Assembly (NCBI GenBank): GCA_021325025.1
Contig: JAJPHZ010000033.1
Coordinates: 120,164-184,163 of the forward strand
Length of the DNA: 64,000 nucleotides
DNA from: Pseudomonadota bacterium
GTDB lineage: Bacteria; Desulfobacterota; Binatia; Binatales; Binataceae
Direction of reading: 5' to 3'
Translations under genes and position numbers: made by a program
The notes under the pieces: generated by a model
Told to the model about the DNA's origin: nothing
The model's input: the letters and a program-made list of their open reading frames with translations, nothing else
Databases searched by the model: none
In this document: positions 10,326 to 19,336 of the stretch, one piece after another
Position numbering within the stretch: position 1 is the first letter of the stretch
How the letters are laid out: each line of letters opens with the position of its first letter

Positions 10326-11441
10326 TCAGGGTTGATGGCGGTGGCGATGGTGCAGATCGGAAGCGTGGGGATGCGCGTGACGCAGCCGCTGATGGGCGTG
10401 TTGATGTGAATGGGGCTGCGCGGCCGCCCGCTCGTGCGGATGCTGATGGTGCTCGTCGTGGATGTGCAGATGCTCGTGAAACAGGCGCTCATGCTCGTGC
10501 AAGTGGTCATGTTGCGCGCGTATCAGAGAAAGCACACCGGCGACCATGAGGAGCGCCCCCGCCAACCCGGACCAGCCCGGCAGATCGCCAAACACGATCA
10601 GAGAGAGTAAGGCCCCGGCGAAAGGCGCGGTGGCGAAGTATGCGGCTTCGCGCGCGGCTCCCAGTGCGCGAAGCGCCTTGACGTCGAGCACTATGCTCAG
10701 CCCATAACAGAGCGCGCCGACGCCGCCGGCCAGGATCAGCACCGCGGGGCGCGGAATCCTTGCGCCGTTGTACAGCATCGCCATCGCCAGCACGCACCAG
10801 CCCGCCGCCAGAGTCTTGATGCGGCCGACCGCAACCGGATCGCGCAGGGAAATGCGCTGCGTCAGATTGTTGTCGATGCCCCAACTGAGACAGGCCGCCG
10901 CCACCTCCAGCGCGCCCATCCAGCTCCCGCCAAAGTAGCCCGGCTCAAGACCGACGAGCATCGCGCCCAGCATGATGGCACCGGTGCCAAGCTGCTCGCG
11001 GCGCCCCAGATGTTCGCGGAAAACACCCACGGCTATCAGCGCCGTAAACGGACCCTCGAGGTTGAGCAGCAGTGCTCCGGTGAAGGCCGAGATGCGTCGA
11101 AGGCCAAAGAGCATGAGAAGCGGTCCAAGAATTCCGCCGAAGAAGACGATTCCGGTCATCGCCGGGATATCGCTGCGGCCCAGCGGCGCCTCGCGCGATG
11201 GCCGACGAGACAGCCGATATGCCGTTAGCGCAACCGCAGCGCCCAGGTACAAAAGCGCCGACAGCATCAGGGGGGATAGTTCGCCCAGGAGCAGTTTGGC
11301 CGCCGGAGTGCTCGCTCCGAACAGCGCCGCCGCCCCCAACGCGTAGCCGATCCCGGCTCGCGATTCGTTCTGTACGCGCGTGTCCAAAGCTTCAGCCGAT
11401 GCCCATCCCGGTTGTCCACGCTCCGTGGGAGAAACTATCAC
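10326..11441 (-). CDS. EamA/DMT family transporter with histidine-rich cytoplasmic tail
   Basis: A 371-aa inner-membrane protein with ten predicted hydrophobic segments in two EamA repeats (first helix near ALGAAALFGASTPAAKLLL). After about residue 305 it becomes hydrophilic and extremely His-rich, with runs such as HEHLHIHDEHHQHPHE and LHHRHRHQP, about 24 His in 60 residues. The tail suggests binding of Ni, Co, Zn or a similar cation, so the protein may export metal or a metal-bound metabolite. The tail-coding DNA (10326-10510) has a repetitive look caused by the codons. It is convergent with the reductase gene, 18 bases apart. Confidence 0.87.
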   Translation of the reverse strand: MIVSPTERGQPGWASAEALDTRVQNESRAGIGYALGAAALFGASTPAAKLLLGELSPLMLSALLYLGAAVALTAYRLSRRPSREAPLGRSDIPAMTGIVFFGGILGPLLMLFGLRRISAFTGALLLNLEGPFTALIAVGVFREHLGRREQLGTGAIMLGAMLVGLEPGYFGGSWMGALEVAAACLSWGIDNNLTQRISLRDPVAVGRIKTLAAGWCVLAMAMLYNGARIPRPAVLILAGGVGALCYGLSIVLDVKALRALGAAREAAYFATAPFAGALLSLIVFGDLPGWSGLAGALLMVAGVLSLIRAQHDHLHEHERLFHEHLHIHDEHHQHPHERAAAQPHSHQHAHQRLRHAHPHASDLHHRHRHQP

Positions 11442-11682
11442 AGGAACATCGGCTTTGCTGGCCCATCAAGGAAAAAATGCGGAAGCGACGGCCACGCGGC
11501 GGAGACGCGAGGGCCTGCCGCACGATAAATTTAAGTTAGACGGTTGAAGAACTGCTACACCTGGCGGCCAGGATCGGGTCTGGGCAAACCTCGGTTGACG
11601 GGATCGGCGCAGCGGTGCTACTGGCTGTTGATAGAAAGTGAGGGCAGACTGGCAGGACGCGCCGGGCTACAAGGAGGGAAGC

Positions 11683-12825
11683 ATGAAGTACCAAGTCATC
11701 TCGACCGACGATCATCTGCAGGAAGCGCCCGACACCTGGACTTCCCGGATGTCGGCGGCCAAGTGGGGCGACAAGATTCCGCAGATCAAGCCGCTGGACA
11801 AGGAGCGTGAGGCCTGGTTCGTCTATGGCGAACCCAACAAACGGCTTGGGATCGCGATCGTTCACGGCGCGCTTGCCGACCGAGCCAAGTCGGTCACTCG
11901 CTGGGAAGAGGTGCCACCCATCGCCTACGTGCCTGCAGAACGGGTCAAGGCGATGGACCGCGACGGGGTCGACGCCCACACCCTGTTCGGCAACATCGCC
12001 GGTGTCGCGGGCGGCACGTTCAGCAATCCCAGATATGATGAACAGTTTAGGCTGGAGGCGATTCGCGCCTTCAACGATTTCCAGATCGAGGCTTACGGCC
12101 GTGCTTTCCCGGGGCGTTTCATAACGCTGGCAATCGTTCCGCTGTGGGACGTCAAAGCGGCCGTTGCCGAGGTGGAGCGAACCCGCAAACTGGGCATCAA
12201 CGGCATCAGCTTCGCCTTCCCCCAGCAGTTCGGCTACCCGCACATCGCCGACCCGCACTGGGACCCGCTGTGGCGCATCTGCCAGGAGACCGGGCTGTCG
12301 GTCAACCTGCACATCGGCTCCGGGGGAAGCATGGGGATGGGTCCGACCAACGACTTTGCCGGCCACAGCGAGATGCGCTGGCTGGCCGAGGCCTCGACTA
12401 GAGCCATTTCGGCCAACACGCAAGTGATGAGCACGATCCTGTTCTCGGGGATCCTCGAGCGCTTCCCGGCGCTTAAGATTGTCTCCTCAGAGAGCGGGCT
12501 GGGCTGGGTGCCCTACCTGCTGGAGACCGCCGATCACCAGTGGGAGCGGCAGAAGCTGTGGCGCGAGGGCATGAGCATCAAACCCAGCGAGTACTTCCAT
12601 CGCCAGTGCTACGTGAACTTCTGGTATGAGAAAGTCGGCATCGAAAACCGCCACCATATCGGCGTGGACAACATCATGTGGGAGTCGGACTTCCCGCATC
12701 CGACTTGCACCTGGCCCAACTCGCAGGACTTCATCGAACGCTCCTTCCAGGGAGTTCCCCAGGAAGAACGTCGCAAGATGCTGGTGGACAATGCAATCCG
12801 CGTCTTCAACCTGAGCAGCGAGTAG
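11683..12825 (+). CDS. Amidohydrolase family 2 (metal-dependent TIM-barrel hydrolase)
   Basis: A 380-aa Amidohydro_2 protein. ATG 11683 is selected because AAGGAGG lies five bases upstream. Metal-site elements are D9-x-H11 near the N-terminus (STDDHLQE), the His in VNLHIGSGG and the Asp in MWESDFPHPT. The C-terminal part closely parallels the protein fragment at 3-275 and the paralogue at 62080-63198. The reaction is unknown; relatives decarboxylate or hydrolyse aromatic and cyclic acids. It stands alone between a divergent transporter gene and tRNA-Sec. The 241-base upstream region shared with the DMT transporter probably holds both promoters. Confidence 0.9.
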   Translation: MKYQVISTDDHLQEAPDTWTSRMSAAKWGDKIPQIKPLDKEREAWFVYGEPNKRLGIAIVHGALADRAKSVTRWEEVPPIAYVPAERVKAMDRDGVDAHTLFGNIAGVAGGTFSNPRYDEQFRLEAIRAFNDFQIEAYGRAFPGRFITLAIVPLWDVKAAVAEVERTRKLGINGISFAFPQQFGYPHIADPHWDPLWRICQETGLSVNLHIGSGGSMGMGPTNDFAGHSEMRWLAEASTRAISANTQVMSTILFSGILERFPALKIVSSESGLGWVPYLLETADHQWERQKLWREGMSIKPSEYFHRQCYVNFWYEKVGIENRHHIGVDNIMWESDFPHPTCTWPNSQDFIERSFQGVPQEERRKMLVDNAIRVFNLSSE

Positions 12826-12941
12826 CCTCGCTGCGGAGCCGGGCGGCCCCGGCACCCGCCGTCAGGAGTTGTAGGCGACTTCGGCCACGGCCAATTCGAG
12901 ATTGGTTGCGCTGGCGCGCGCGCCGCGATGAGCAATTGATA

Positions 12942-12965
12942 TGGGCCTGCAAAAAATGCAGCCCA
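12942..12965 (+). terminator. Hairpin after the amidohydrolase gene
   Basis: TGGGCCTGCA and TGCAGCCCA form a stem with one bulged C around an A-rich loop. No T run follows, so termination would be weak or factor-dependent. It lies between the amidohydrolase stop and tRNA-Sec, where it could also mark processing. The rest of 12826-13052 shows no gene. Confidence 0.35.
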
Positions 12966-13052
12966 CAGCAGATCGGGCCACCGCCAGCACCGGGGAGCGG
13001 CGGCCCGGCCTGGAATCGGGGGCGGGTGCAAAACGCTGCTAAAGGGGGGCCT

Positions 13053-13148
13053 GGAGGAGGAAGGGGCCCGGTGGCCCCACCGGTCTTCAAAACCGGCCTG
13101 GCAGCCATTGCGGTTGCCGGAGGGTTCGACTCCCTCCCCCCTCCGCCA
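13053..13148 (+). tRNA. selC: tRNA-Sec (anticodon TCA)
   Basis: A 96-nt selenocysteine tRNA including an encoded CCA. The features are specific: an 8-bp acceptor stem (GGAGGAGG with CCCCCTCC, one A-C mismatch at position 6), discriminator G, a 6-bp D stem (GGGGCC/GGCCCC) with a four-base loop, a 5-bp anticodon stem CCGGT/ACCGG with loop CTTCAAA and anticodon TCA at 13087-13089, a long variable arm (CTGGCAGCC/GGTTGCCGG), and a GAGGG/CCCTC T stem with TTCGACT. It reads UGA as selenocysteine with SelA, SelB and SelD, none of which is in this window. Confidence 0.95.
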
Positions 13149-13211
13149 CCCCAACCAAATGCTTTACACTGTGCTGCAAAACGTCTAAATCCTACAAACT
13201 GGAGAAAAACC

Positions 13212-13379
13212 ATGAACGGCGGTCGGGATTACACTACGTGGATGCCCTTGATTGCCGCACTCGCGCTCCTGGTCTGCTTTGCGCTGGCTGTCACGGCGCT
13301 TCCGCGCGAAGCCTATCTTGGGATCTATAGCTGGGTGAGCAGTTTTTTGCCCGATTCAATTCTGCGCTACCTGCATTAA
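13212..13379 (+). CDS. Small single-span membrane protein
   Basis: A 55-aa protein with one strong membrane helix (WMPLIAALALLVCFALAVTAL) and a hydrophobic, aromatic C-terminal part (IYSWVSSFLPDSILRYLH). The GGAG at 13201 lies seven bases before the ATG. It is unrelated to known families as far as I can tell. It starts 64 bases after tRNA-Sec and may be co-transcribed with it. Codon choice is GC-rich like its neighbours, which supports a real gene, but the short length keeps this uncertain. Confidence 0.6.
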   Translation: MNGGRDYTTWMPLIAALALLVCFALAVTALPREAYLGIYSWVSSFLPDSILRYLH

Positions 13380-13658
13380 AGACGAGCCCGGCTGGCGCGC
13401 GGTCCCGCCGTGCGCGCTTTCCACTTGCTCAACCGAACTTCTCTTTCCTCGCTGAATCGAGACAATCGCCCTCACCGCGCCCGGCCGGTGGCGGGAAGAA
13501 GCATTTTCCGCAATCTGCATCCCCTCGCTCCGGTCTCGGAGGAGAGAAGTAAAAAAAGCAGCCAGGCCCTGCGCGGTTTTTGCCTGTCAGGGACGGTTCC
13601 GCGATTCTCAGCGCAGGGCCTGGCGTGCTATTCCTGCAACTCAGCAGGAGGGCCGAGT

Positions 13659-14822
13659 ATGGCCGAGGTCCGGATCGAGGGGACTTGCGACCCGCGCTTT
13701 GAGCCCGTGCGCGAGGCGTTCGCACAGAACTTCGCCGCCCGCGGCGACGTCGGCGCGGCGGTGGCCGTGACCATCGACGGCCGCCCGGTGATCGATCTAT
13801 GGGCTGGATTTGCCGACAAGCAGTGCACCCGGCCGTGGACTCGCGATACGATCGTCAACGTCTACTCCGCGACCAAGGGTGTAGCCGCAACCTGCCTTAA
13901 CCGGCTTGTCGATCAGGGCCGCATCGACCTTGACGCTCCGGTGTCGCGCTACTGGCCCGAATTCGCGCAGGCCGGCAAGGAGCGCGTCCCGGTGCGATGG
14001 CTGCTGAGCCATCGGGCGGGCCTGCCCGCCGTCAGCAAGCCGCTGGCTTCCGACGCGCTGCTGCGATGGGACGTGATGACGGCGGCACTGGCCGAGCAGG
14101 CGCCGTGGTGGGAACCGGGCGCCAAGCACGGCTATCATGCGCTGACCTTCGGCTACCTGGTGGGCGAGGTAGTGCGGCGGGTGGACGGCAGGAGCCTGGG
14201 CACCTACTGCCGCGAGGAGATCGCCGCTCCGCTTGGCGTGGATTTTCATATCGGGCTGGCTGCGCGCCACGACGCACGCTGCGCGGAGATGATCGCGCCG
14301 ATGCCGCCGGTGGCAGGCGCCCCGCACGCGGTTGCGACCGTCGCTGCGGACCCCGACTCGATGGCGGCCAGGGCGATGAACAATCCGCCGGGCGCGATGC
14401 GTCTGTCGACCGTGAATTCACGCGCCTGGCGCGGCGCGGAAATTCCCGCCGCCAACGGCCATACCAACGCCCGCGCCCTGGCGCGCATTTACGGCGCGCT
14501 GGCGCGCGGCGGCGAACTGGAGGGCGTGCGCGTGCTGAGCGCGGCGCACATCGAGCGCTGCCTTGCGATCGAATCCGACGGAATCGACGCGGTGGTGGGC
14601 GTGCCGATGCGCTTTGGGCTGGGCTTTCGGCTGACCCAGCCGGCGGCGCGCTACGGCCCCAACCCGCGCACCTTCGGCCATACTGGCGCGGGCGGCTCGC
14701 TGGGCTTCGCCGACCCCGAGGCGAAAGTAGGATTTGCCTACACGATGAATCAGATGGGATCGCACATCCTGCTCGACCCGCGCGCGGCAGCCCTGCTCGA
14801 CGCGCTCTACGCCTCGATGTAG
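13659..14822 (+). CDS. Serine hydrolase, beta-lactamase/EstB-like
   Basis: A 387-aa protein of the class C beta-lactamase/esterase family (PF00144). The nucleophile motif S70-x-x-K73 is in VYSATKGV, a Tyr motif lies in HGYHALTFGYLVGE and the third motif is HTGAGGS in the last quarter. There is no signal peptide, which favours an intracellular esterase rather than a beta-lactamase. ATG 13659 follows AGGAGG by seven bases. The MFS gene begins eight bases after its stop. The 279 bases before it (13380-13658) contain no gene that I can recognise. Confidence 0.9.
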   Translation: MAEVRIEGTCDPRFEPVREAFAQNFAARGDVGAAVAVTIDGRPVIDLWAGFADKQCTRPWTRDTIVNVYSATKGVAATCLNRLVDQGRIDLDAPVSRYWPEFAQAGKERVPVRWLLSHRAGLPAVSKPLASDALLRWDVMTAALAEQAPWWEPGAKHGYHALTFGYLVGEVVRRVDGRSLGTYCREEIAAPLGVDFHIGLAARHDARCAEMIAPMPPVAGAPHAVATVAADPDSMAARAMNNPPGAMRLSTVNSRAWRGAEIPAANGHTNARALARIYGALARGGELEGVRVLSAAHIERCLAIESDGIDAVVGVPMRFGLGFRLTQPAARYGPNPRTFGHTGAGGSLGFADPEAKVGFAYTMNQMGSHILLDPRAAALLDALYASM

Positions 14823-14830
14823 CCGCCGCC

Positions 14831-16453
14831 ATGCCTTCGGCAACCAGCTCGCGCGTGGCGAGCGCCGCCGCGCTCCCGGCTTCCGCCCCCGCGCCGGGCG
14901 GAGTTGCCTACGGCGCGACCAAGTGGCTGGTGGGACTCGCCGTCATGACCGGCACCTTCATGTCGATCATGGACATCAGCGTGGTCAACGTCGCGATGCC
15001 GCACATGATGGGCTCCTTCGGCGAGGACCTGCTGACCATCACCTGGGTCTCCACCGCCTACAGCGTCGCCGAGCTGATCATGATCACGATGACCGGATGG
15101 TGGGCGACGCTGGTCGGCCGCAAGCGGTTTCTGATCGCCTCGATGCTGGTTTTCATCACCGGCTCGATGATGGCGGGCGCCGCGCGCACCTTCGGCCAGA
15201 TGGTGTTCTCGCGCATCCTGCAGGGAGTCGGCGGCGGCGGCCTGATGCCGGTGTCGCAGGCGATCATGCGCGAGACCTTTCCGCCCTCCGAGCAGGGCAT
15301 GTCGCAGGCCATCTTCAGCATGGGCACGATGCTGGCGCCGGCGCTGGGGCCGACCCTGGGCGGCTGGATCGTCGACAATTTCGGCTGGCCGTGGATTTTC
15401 TACGTCAACCTGCCGATCTGCATCTTCGGCATCGCGATGATCACCACCTTCGTCCAGGACCCGCCCTACCTCAAGCGCGGGTTCACCAGGATCGACTGGA
15501 CCGGCATCGCGCTGCTGTCGGTGGGGCTGAGCGCGATGCAACTGGTGCTGGAGCGGGGCCAAGAAGTCGATTGGTTCGCCTCGGACTGGATCGTAGCCGG
15601 CACCGTGACCGCGGTCACCGCGCTGATCCTGCTGATTGTATGGGAATTCAGGGCCGCCGAGCCGGTCGTCGATTTCCGCATCCTGCGCAACATCCCGCTG
15701 TCGGTGGGCTGCGCGATTGGCGGCGTGATGGGCTTCGCGCTGTTCGGCACCACCTTTATCCTGCCGCAATGGACGCAGAACCTGCTCGGCTACCCGGCGC
15801 TGGAGGCAGGACTGGTGCTGATTCCGCGCACCATCATCATGTTCCTGATGATGCCGCTCATCGGCCGCATCTACAACTACATCAATCCGCGCGTCACGGT
15901 CGCAATTGCGCTGCTGATGCTCGCTTTCAGCACCTGGAGCCTGGGGCATTTTCCGCTGACCGTCGGGTTTTGGAACTTCACGCCGATGTTGGTGTTGATG
16001 GGGGTGGGGCTGGCGATCGGGATGGTGCCGGTCAGCACGATGGCGCTGAGCAGCGTGCCCAAACCGCGCATGACCGCGGCCGCCAGCATCTTTTCAATGA
16101 CCCGCACGATTGCGATCAACGTGGCTTATGCGGTGGACGCCACGGTGCTGGCGCGGCGCACCCAATTCCATCGCGTGATGCTGGTCCATAACATCAGCGG
16201 GCTTAGCGGAGCGTATAATTTTTCCCATCGCGGTCTGGCCTGGGGCTTGATGCATCGCGGTCTGGACGCGGCGCAGGCGCAGCGCTCGTCCTCGGCGATG
16301 CTCGAGGGGCTGCTCAACCGCCATGCCACGATGATGGCCTATAACGATACGCTGTCGATGATCACAATCCTGATCCTGCCCGCGATGTTCCTGACCCTGC
16401 TGTTGCCCAACCGGGTCTTCCCCGAGGACCTCGAGGAGGCGCCGGTCCATTAG
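14831..16453 (+). CDS. DHA2 family (EmrB/QacA) MFS drug efflux transporter
   Basis: A 540-aa inner-membrane transporter with 14 predicted helices. It carries the family hallmarks LDxSxVNVALP-like (MDISVVNVAMPHM), the loop 2-3 motif GWWATLVGRKRF, and motif C in helix 5 (MLAPALGPTLGGWIVD). It starts at ATG 14831 within the reading frame that runs on from upstream, eight bases after the serine hydrolase. No HlyD/EmrA partner gene is adjacent. A second, decayed DHA2-type gene fragment occurs at 50314-50530. Confidence 0.92.
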   Translation: MPSATSSRVASAAALPASAPAPGGVAYGATKWLVGLAVMTGTFMSIMDISVVNVAMPHMMGSFGEDLLTITWVSTAYSVAELIMITMTGWWATLVGRKRFLIASMLVFITGSMMAGAARTFGQMVFSRILQGVGGGGLMPVSQAIMRETFPPSEQGMSQAIFSMGTMLAPALGPTLGGWIVDNFGWPWIFYVNLPICIFGIAMITTFVQDPPYLKRGFTRIDWTGIALLSVGLSAMQLVLERGQEVDWFASDWIVAGTVTAVTALILLIVWEFRAAEPVVDFRILRNIPLSVGCAIGGVMGFALFGTTFILPQWTQNLLGYPALEAGLVLIPRTIIMFLMMPLIGRIYNYINPRVTVAIALLMLAFSTWSLGHFPLTVGFWNFTPMLVLMGVGLAIGMVPVSTMALSSVPKPRMTAAASIFSMTRTIAINVAYAVDATVLARRTQFHRVMLVHNISGLSGAYNFSHRGLAWGLMHRGLDAAQAQRSSSAMLEGLLNRHATMMAYNDTLSMITILILPAMFLTLLLPNRVFPEDLEEAPVH

Positions 16454-16543
16454 AGAAGGGACAGCGATGACCGCGCGTGCGCTGTCGGGCGATTACCCTT
16501 AGTGGTCGTACCAGCTACTCGTTGAAAGCGAGGGATATTTGCG

Positions 16544-17098
16544 ATGCAAGCGCTGGGACCGTTGGCCAAGGGCTTTTACCAAATCTCCTACGTGGTGGCG
16601 GAGCTGGACCAGGCGGAGGGTTTTTTCAAGCGCACTTTTGGGATCCGGCGCTTTGGACGCCTCAACCTCAAGGCGCGTTCGGCGGAATTCAAGTTCAAGC
16701 CCGGTTTCCCGGGACTCAACGGCGCCGTCGCGCTTGCCGACATGGGCGGGATGGAACTGGAGCTGATCGCGCCCACCGGACCCGGATGGTACGCGGATTT
16801 CGTGCGCCGCAAGGGACCGGGGCTGCATCATCTGGGGTTCCGCCCCGGCCTGAGGAACGAAGACTTCGACGCCGCGCTGGCTTTCCTGCGCGGCCTGGGC
16901 CATGAACCGGTTGCCACGGGCACGGCGGTATTCGACGTGCCGCACAGCGACGGCCGCATCGTGCCCGCGCGCACGCAGTTCGCCTATTTCGACCTGGAGT
17001 TCGGCGGCGCTTCCTGCATCGAAATTTCCGTCCCGGATGAAGCTTTCCTGGCATTGAAGCAGGCGGTCAAGGGTGGTCTCACCCTGTCCCACGACTGA
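16544..17098 (+). CDS. VOC (glyoxalase/dioxygenase superfamily) protein
   Basis: A 184-aa protein with two beta-alpha-beta-beta-beta modules of the vicinal oxygen chelate fold. Candidate metal ligands are the Gln in FYQISYVV, the His in GLHHLGF and the Glu in CIEISVP, the pattern seen in methylmalonyl-CoA epimerase-like and related proteins. A role as epimerase partner of the mutase at 7155-9188 is conceivable but not supported by proximity. The start is ATG 16544 with GAGGG about ten bases upstream. It is convergent with the ABC permease gene. Confidence 0.8.
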   Translation: MQALGPLAKGFYQISYVVAELDQAEGFFKRTFGIRRFGRLNLKARSAEFKFKPGFPGLNGAVALADMGGMELELIAPTGPGWYADFVRRKGPGLHHLGFRPGLRNEDFDAALAFLRGLGHEPVATGTAVFDVPHSDGRIVPARTQFAYFDLEFGGASCIEISVPDEAFLALKQAVKGGLTLSHD

Positions 17099-17137
17099 TT
17101 CAGATCGAACTCCCGTAATGTTCAGTTTTTTATCCGC

Positions 17138-18049
17138 CTACGGGCGCACATAGGGTTCGCCCAGCGCGCTGGGAGCGTGCGATTGACCACCCAGCGCGGT
17201 AAGCACCACCAGGGTCAGGACGTAGGGCAGGGCGAGGAAGAGTTGGTATGGAATACCGGTGTTGACGGCTTGGAGGACGAATTGCAGGGCCAGGGCGGCG
17301 CCGAAGAGCACCGATGCGATCGCGATGCGGCCGGGGCGCCATTCGCCCAAGATTACGATCGCCAGGGCGATAAAGCCGCGTCCCGCCGACATCCCCTCGA
17401 CGAAGGTGTTGGCATAGCCCAGCGTCAGGTACGCGCCGCTCAGCCCGGTCAGCACGCCGGAGATCATCAGCGCCTGCCATCGCAGTCCGTACACGCCTAG
17501 ACCCAACGCGTCAGCCGCTTCAGGCCGCTCGCCGGCCGCTCGCAAGTTAAGCCCCCATCGGGTGCGGTAGAGCGCCAACCAGACCGCCGGCACGATCAGG
17601 AAGGAGAAATAGACGAGCAGGTTTTGATGGAACAACGCCGGGCCAATTAATGGTAGATGCGACAGTGGGCCGAGCCGTACCTGGCGCAGAGTGCGGACCG
17701 TAAGGGCCTGGCCGGTGACGCCGAACATGCGCCGGTAGAACACGCCCGTCACGCCCAGCGCGAAGATGTCCAGCGCGGTGCCCGCCACGACCTGGTTGAC
17801 GGCCAGATTTACCGCCATCGCGCCAAACAGCGCCGACATCGCCAGCGCCGCCAGCGCGGCGCATCCCAGCCCCGCCGCGACGCTGCCCGTGGCGTACGCC
17901 GCAGCCATCGCGGCAAACGCGCCGGTCAGCATCACGCCCTCGATCCCGATATTAATTACGCCGCTGTCCTCGACCAGCAGCTCGCCCAGCGCCGCCAGCA
18001 GCAGCGGCGCGGCCATCGCAACCGTAGAGCTCAGAAACGCCTCAAGCAT
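17138..18049 (-). CDS. ABC transporter permease, nucleoside/simple-sugar type
   Basis: A 303-aa integral membrane protein of the BPD_transp_2 family, with an N-terminal region VEDSGVINIGIEGVMLTGAF that is diagnostic for the second permease of BMP-dependent nucleoside importers (NupQ/YufQ-like). It overlaps the upstream permease gene by eight bases, so the two are translationally coupled. With the ATPase at 19337-20824 it forms an importer for a nucleoside or similar metabolite. Confidence 0.88.
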   Translation of the reverse strand: MLEAFLSSTVAMAAPLLLAALGELLVEDSGVINIGIEGVMLTGAFAAMAAAYATGSVAAGLGCAALAALAMSALFGAMAVNLAVNQVVAGTALDIFALGVTGVFYRRMFGVTGQALTVRTLRQVRLGPLSHLPLIGPALFHQNLLVYFSFLIVPAVWLALYRTRWGLNLRAAGERPEAADALGLGVYGLRWQALMISGVLTGLSGAYLTLGYANTFVEGMSAGRGFIALAIVILGEWRPGRIAIASVLFGAALALQFVLQAVNTGIPYQLFLALPYVLTLVVLTALGGQSHAPSALGEPYVRP

Positions 18050-19169
18050 CGGCCCTCCCCGAAGCCAAATCTTCCCGCACGGCGCCGCGGCGCCGCCATG
18101 AGGCGAGCACCGGTGTGTCGAAAGCCAGCAGCACGAAAATCACCAGTCCCTGGGCGGCCTGGACCAGTACGGGCGACACACCTTGGGCGCGCTGGATAGC
18201 CTGGGCGCCGTTATCCAGCGCGCCGAACAACAAGGCGCTGGGCACGACCGCCAGCGGATTGAGCCGCGCCACCAGTGCCACGGCAATCGCCTCGTAGCCC
18301 CATCCGGGGGAGAACCGCTCGAACAGGCGATGGCTGATGGCGGAGAGCTGCACCGCGCCGCCCAGCCCCGCCATCGCGCCGCTAAGCCCCATCGCGAACA
18401 CCGCAACGCGCCCGACCGGCACGCCGAAGAACGCCGCGGCGCGCGGATTTTTGCCCAGCGCACGCAGTTCGAAGCCGGCATTGGTGTAGAACAGCCACAC
18501 ATAACAGGCCGGCGCCAGCGCCAGCGCGGCAATCATCCCCGCGTTGAGCCGACTGGGAGGCAGAAATCGATACAAGCAGGCAGCAGGCGGCAGCGCCTGG
18601 CTGACCGGATAGGCGCGGGAGGGCTCCATCAGCGGGCCGTGAACGGCCCAGCTCAGCGCTTGCACGGCGATGAAGTTGAGCATGATGGTGCTGATGATTT
18701 CGCTGACCGCAAACCGCGCCCGCAGCCATCCGCACAGCGCGCCCGCCACCGCACCCGCCGCAGTCCCGGCGCCCAGTACGACGGCGATTGCCGGCGGCCG
18801 GGGCCATTGCGCGAGGTGCACGCCGCAAGCCGCGGCGGCCAGCGCGCCGAACAGCAACTGTCCTTCGGCGCCGATATTCCACAACGCGCCGGAAAACGCG
18901 GCGCTGACCGCGAGACCGGTGAAAACCAACGGCGTCGCTTTCACCAGGGTGTCGGTGGCGGCCAGCCAGTTGCCGAACGCGCCGCTGAGCAGCGCGGCGA
19001 AAGTGGCGGCGGGATTGGCTCCCAACACCGCCAGCGCCAGCGCAACGATTCCCAGCGCAATCGCCAGCGCGCCCAGCGGCTTGCCCAGCGCAGCAACAAT
19101 ATTCCCTCGCGACCCGGAGCTAGTTGCCGTCGGCATCGAATTGCGCTTGCCCGGCCCACATCCGCACAC
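18042..19169 (-). CDS. ABC transporter permease, nucleoside/simple-sugar type
   Basis: A 375-aa integral membrane protein, the first permease of a YufP/NupP-type pair. The region SAAFSGALWNIGAEGQLLFGA is characteristic of this branch. The start is uncertain: the frame is open from 19169, while ATG 19136 (MPTATSSG) gives a more usual N-terminus; neither has a clear ribosome site. The 167-base gap upstream (19170-19336) separates it from the ATPase gene of the same system. Confidence 0.87.
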   Translation of the reverse strand: MCGCGPGKRNSMPTATSSGSRGNIVAALGKPLGALAIALGIVALALAVLGANPAATFAALLSGAFGNWLAATDTLVKATPLVFTGLAVSAAFSGALWNIGAEGQLLFGALAAAACGVHLAQWPRPPAIAVVLGAGTAAGAVAGALCGWLRARFAVSEIISTIMLNFIAVQALSWAVHGPLMEPSRAYPVSQALPPAACLYRFLPPSRLNAGMIAALALAPACYVWLFYTNAGFELRALGKNPRAAAFFGVPVGRVAVFAMGLSGAMAGLGGAVQLSAISHRLFERFSPGWGYEAIAVALVARLNPLAVVPSALLFGALDNGAQAIQRAQGVSPVLVQAAQGLVIFVLLAFDTPVLASWRRRGAVREDLASGRADA

Positions 19170-19336
19170 AGCGGGGCGGCCGGATAAAAGGTGGCGCGAG
19201 CAAAGATGCTCGCGCCTCGACGGCGGGCAGGCACGTCCACCTCACCTTTTTTTGGCTCACGTCCCTCAAGCGGAATCCGTTTTCGGCACCGTACCTACTA
19301 CCTGTTCTGGCGACAAGTGGCGCGCCGGCGGCGCCG

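Noticed and set aside
10326..10510. Repetitive DNA resembling a short tandem repeat or CRISPR-like array
   Set aside because: No fixed repeat unit or spacers; the periodicity comes from His codons of the transporter tail.
12806..13213. Minus-strand frame covering the tRNA-Sec region
   Set aside because: It overlaps a fully structured tRNA and has a low-complexity Gly/Arg product.
13997..14830. Upstream extension of the DHA2 transporter frame
   Set aside because: It overlaps the serine hydrolase gene and reads as Arg/Gly-rich shadow sequence; the transporter begins at ATG 14831.
16467..16502. Eleven-codon frame with a ribosome site before the VOC gene
   Set aside because: Too short to support; no regulatory pattern (rare codons, hairpin) was visible.
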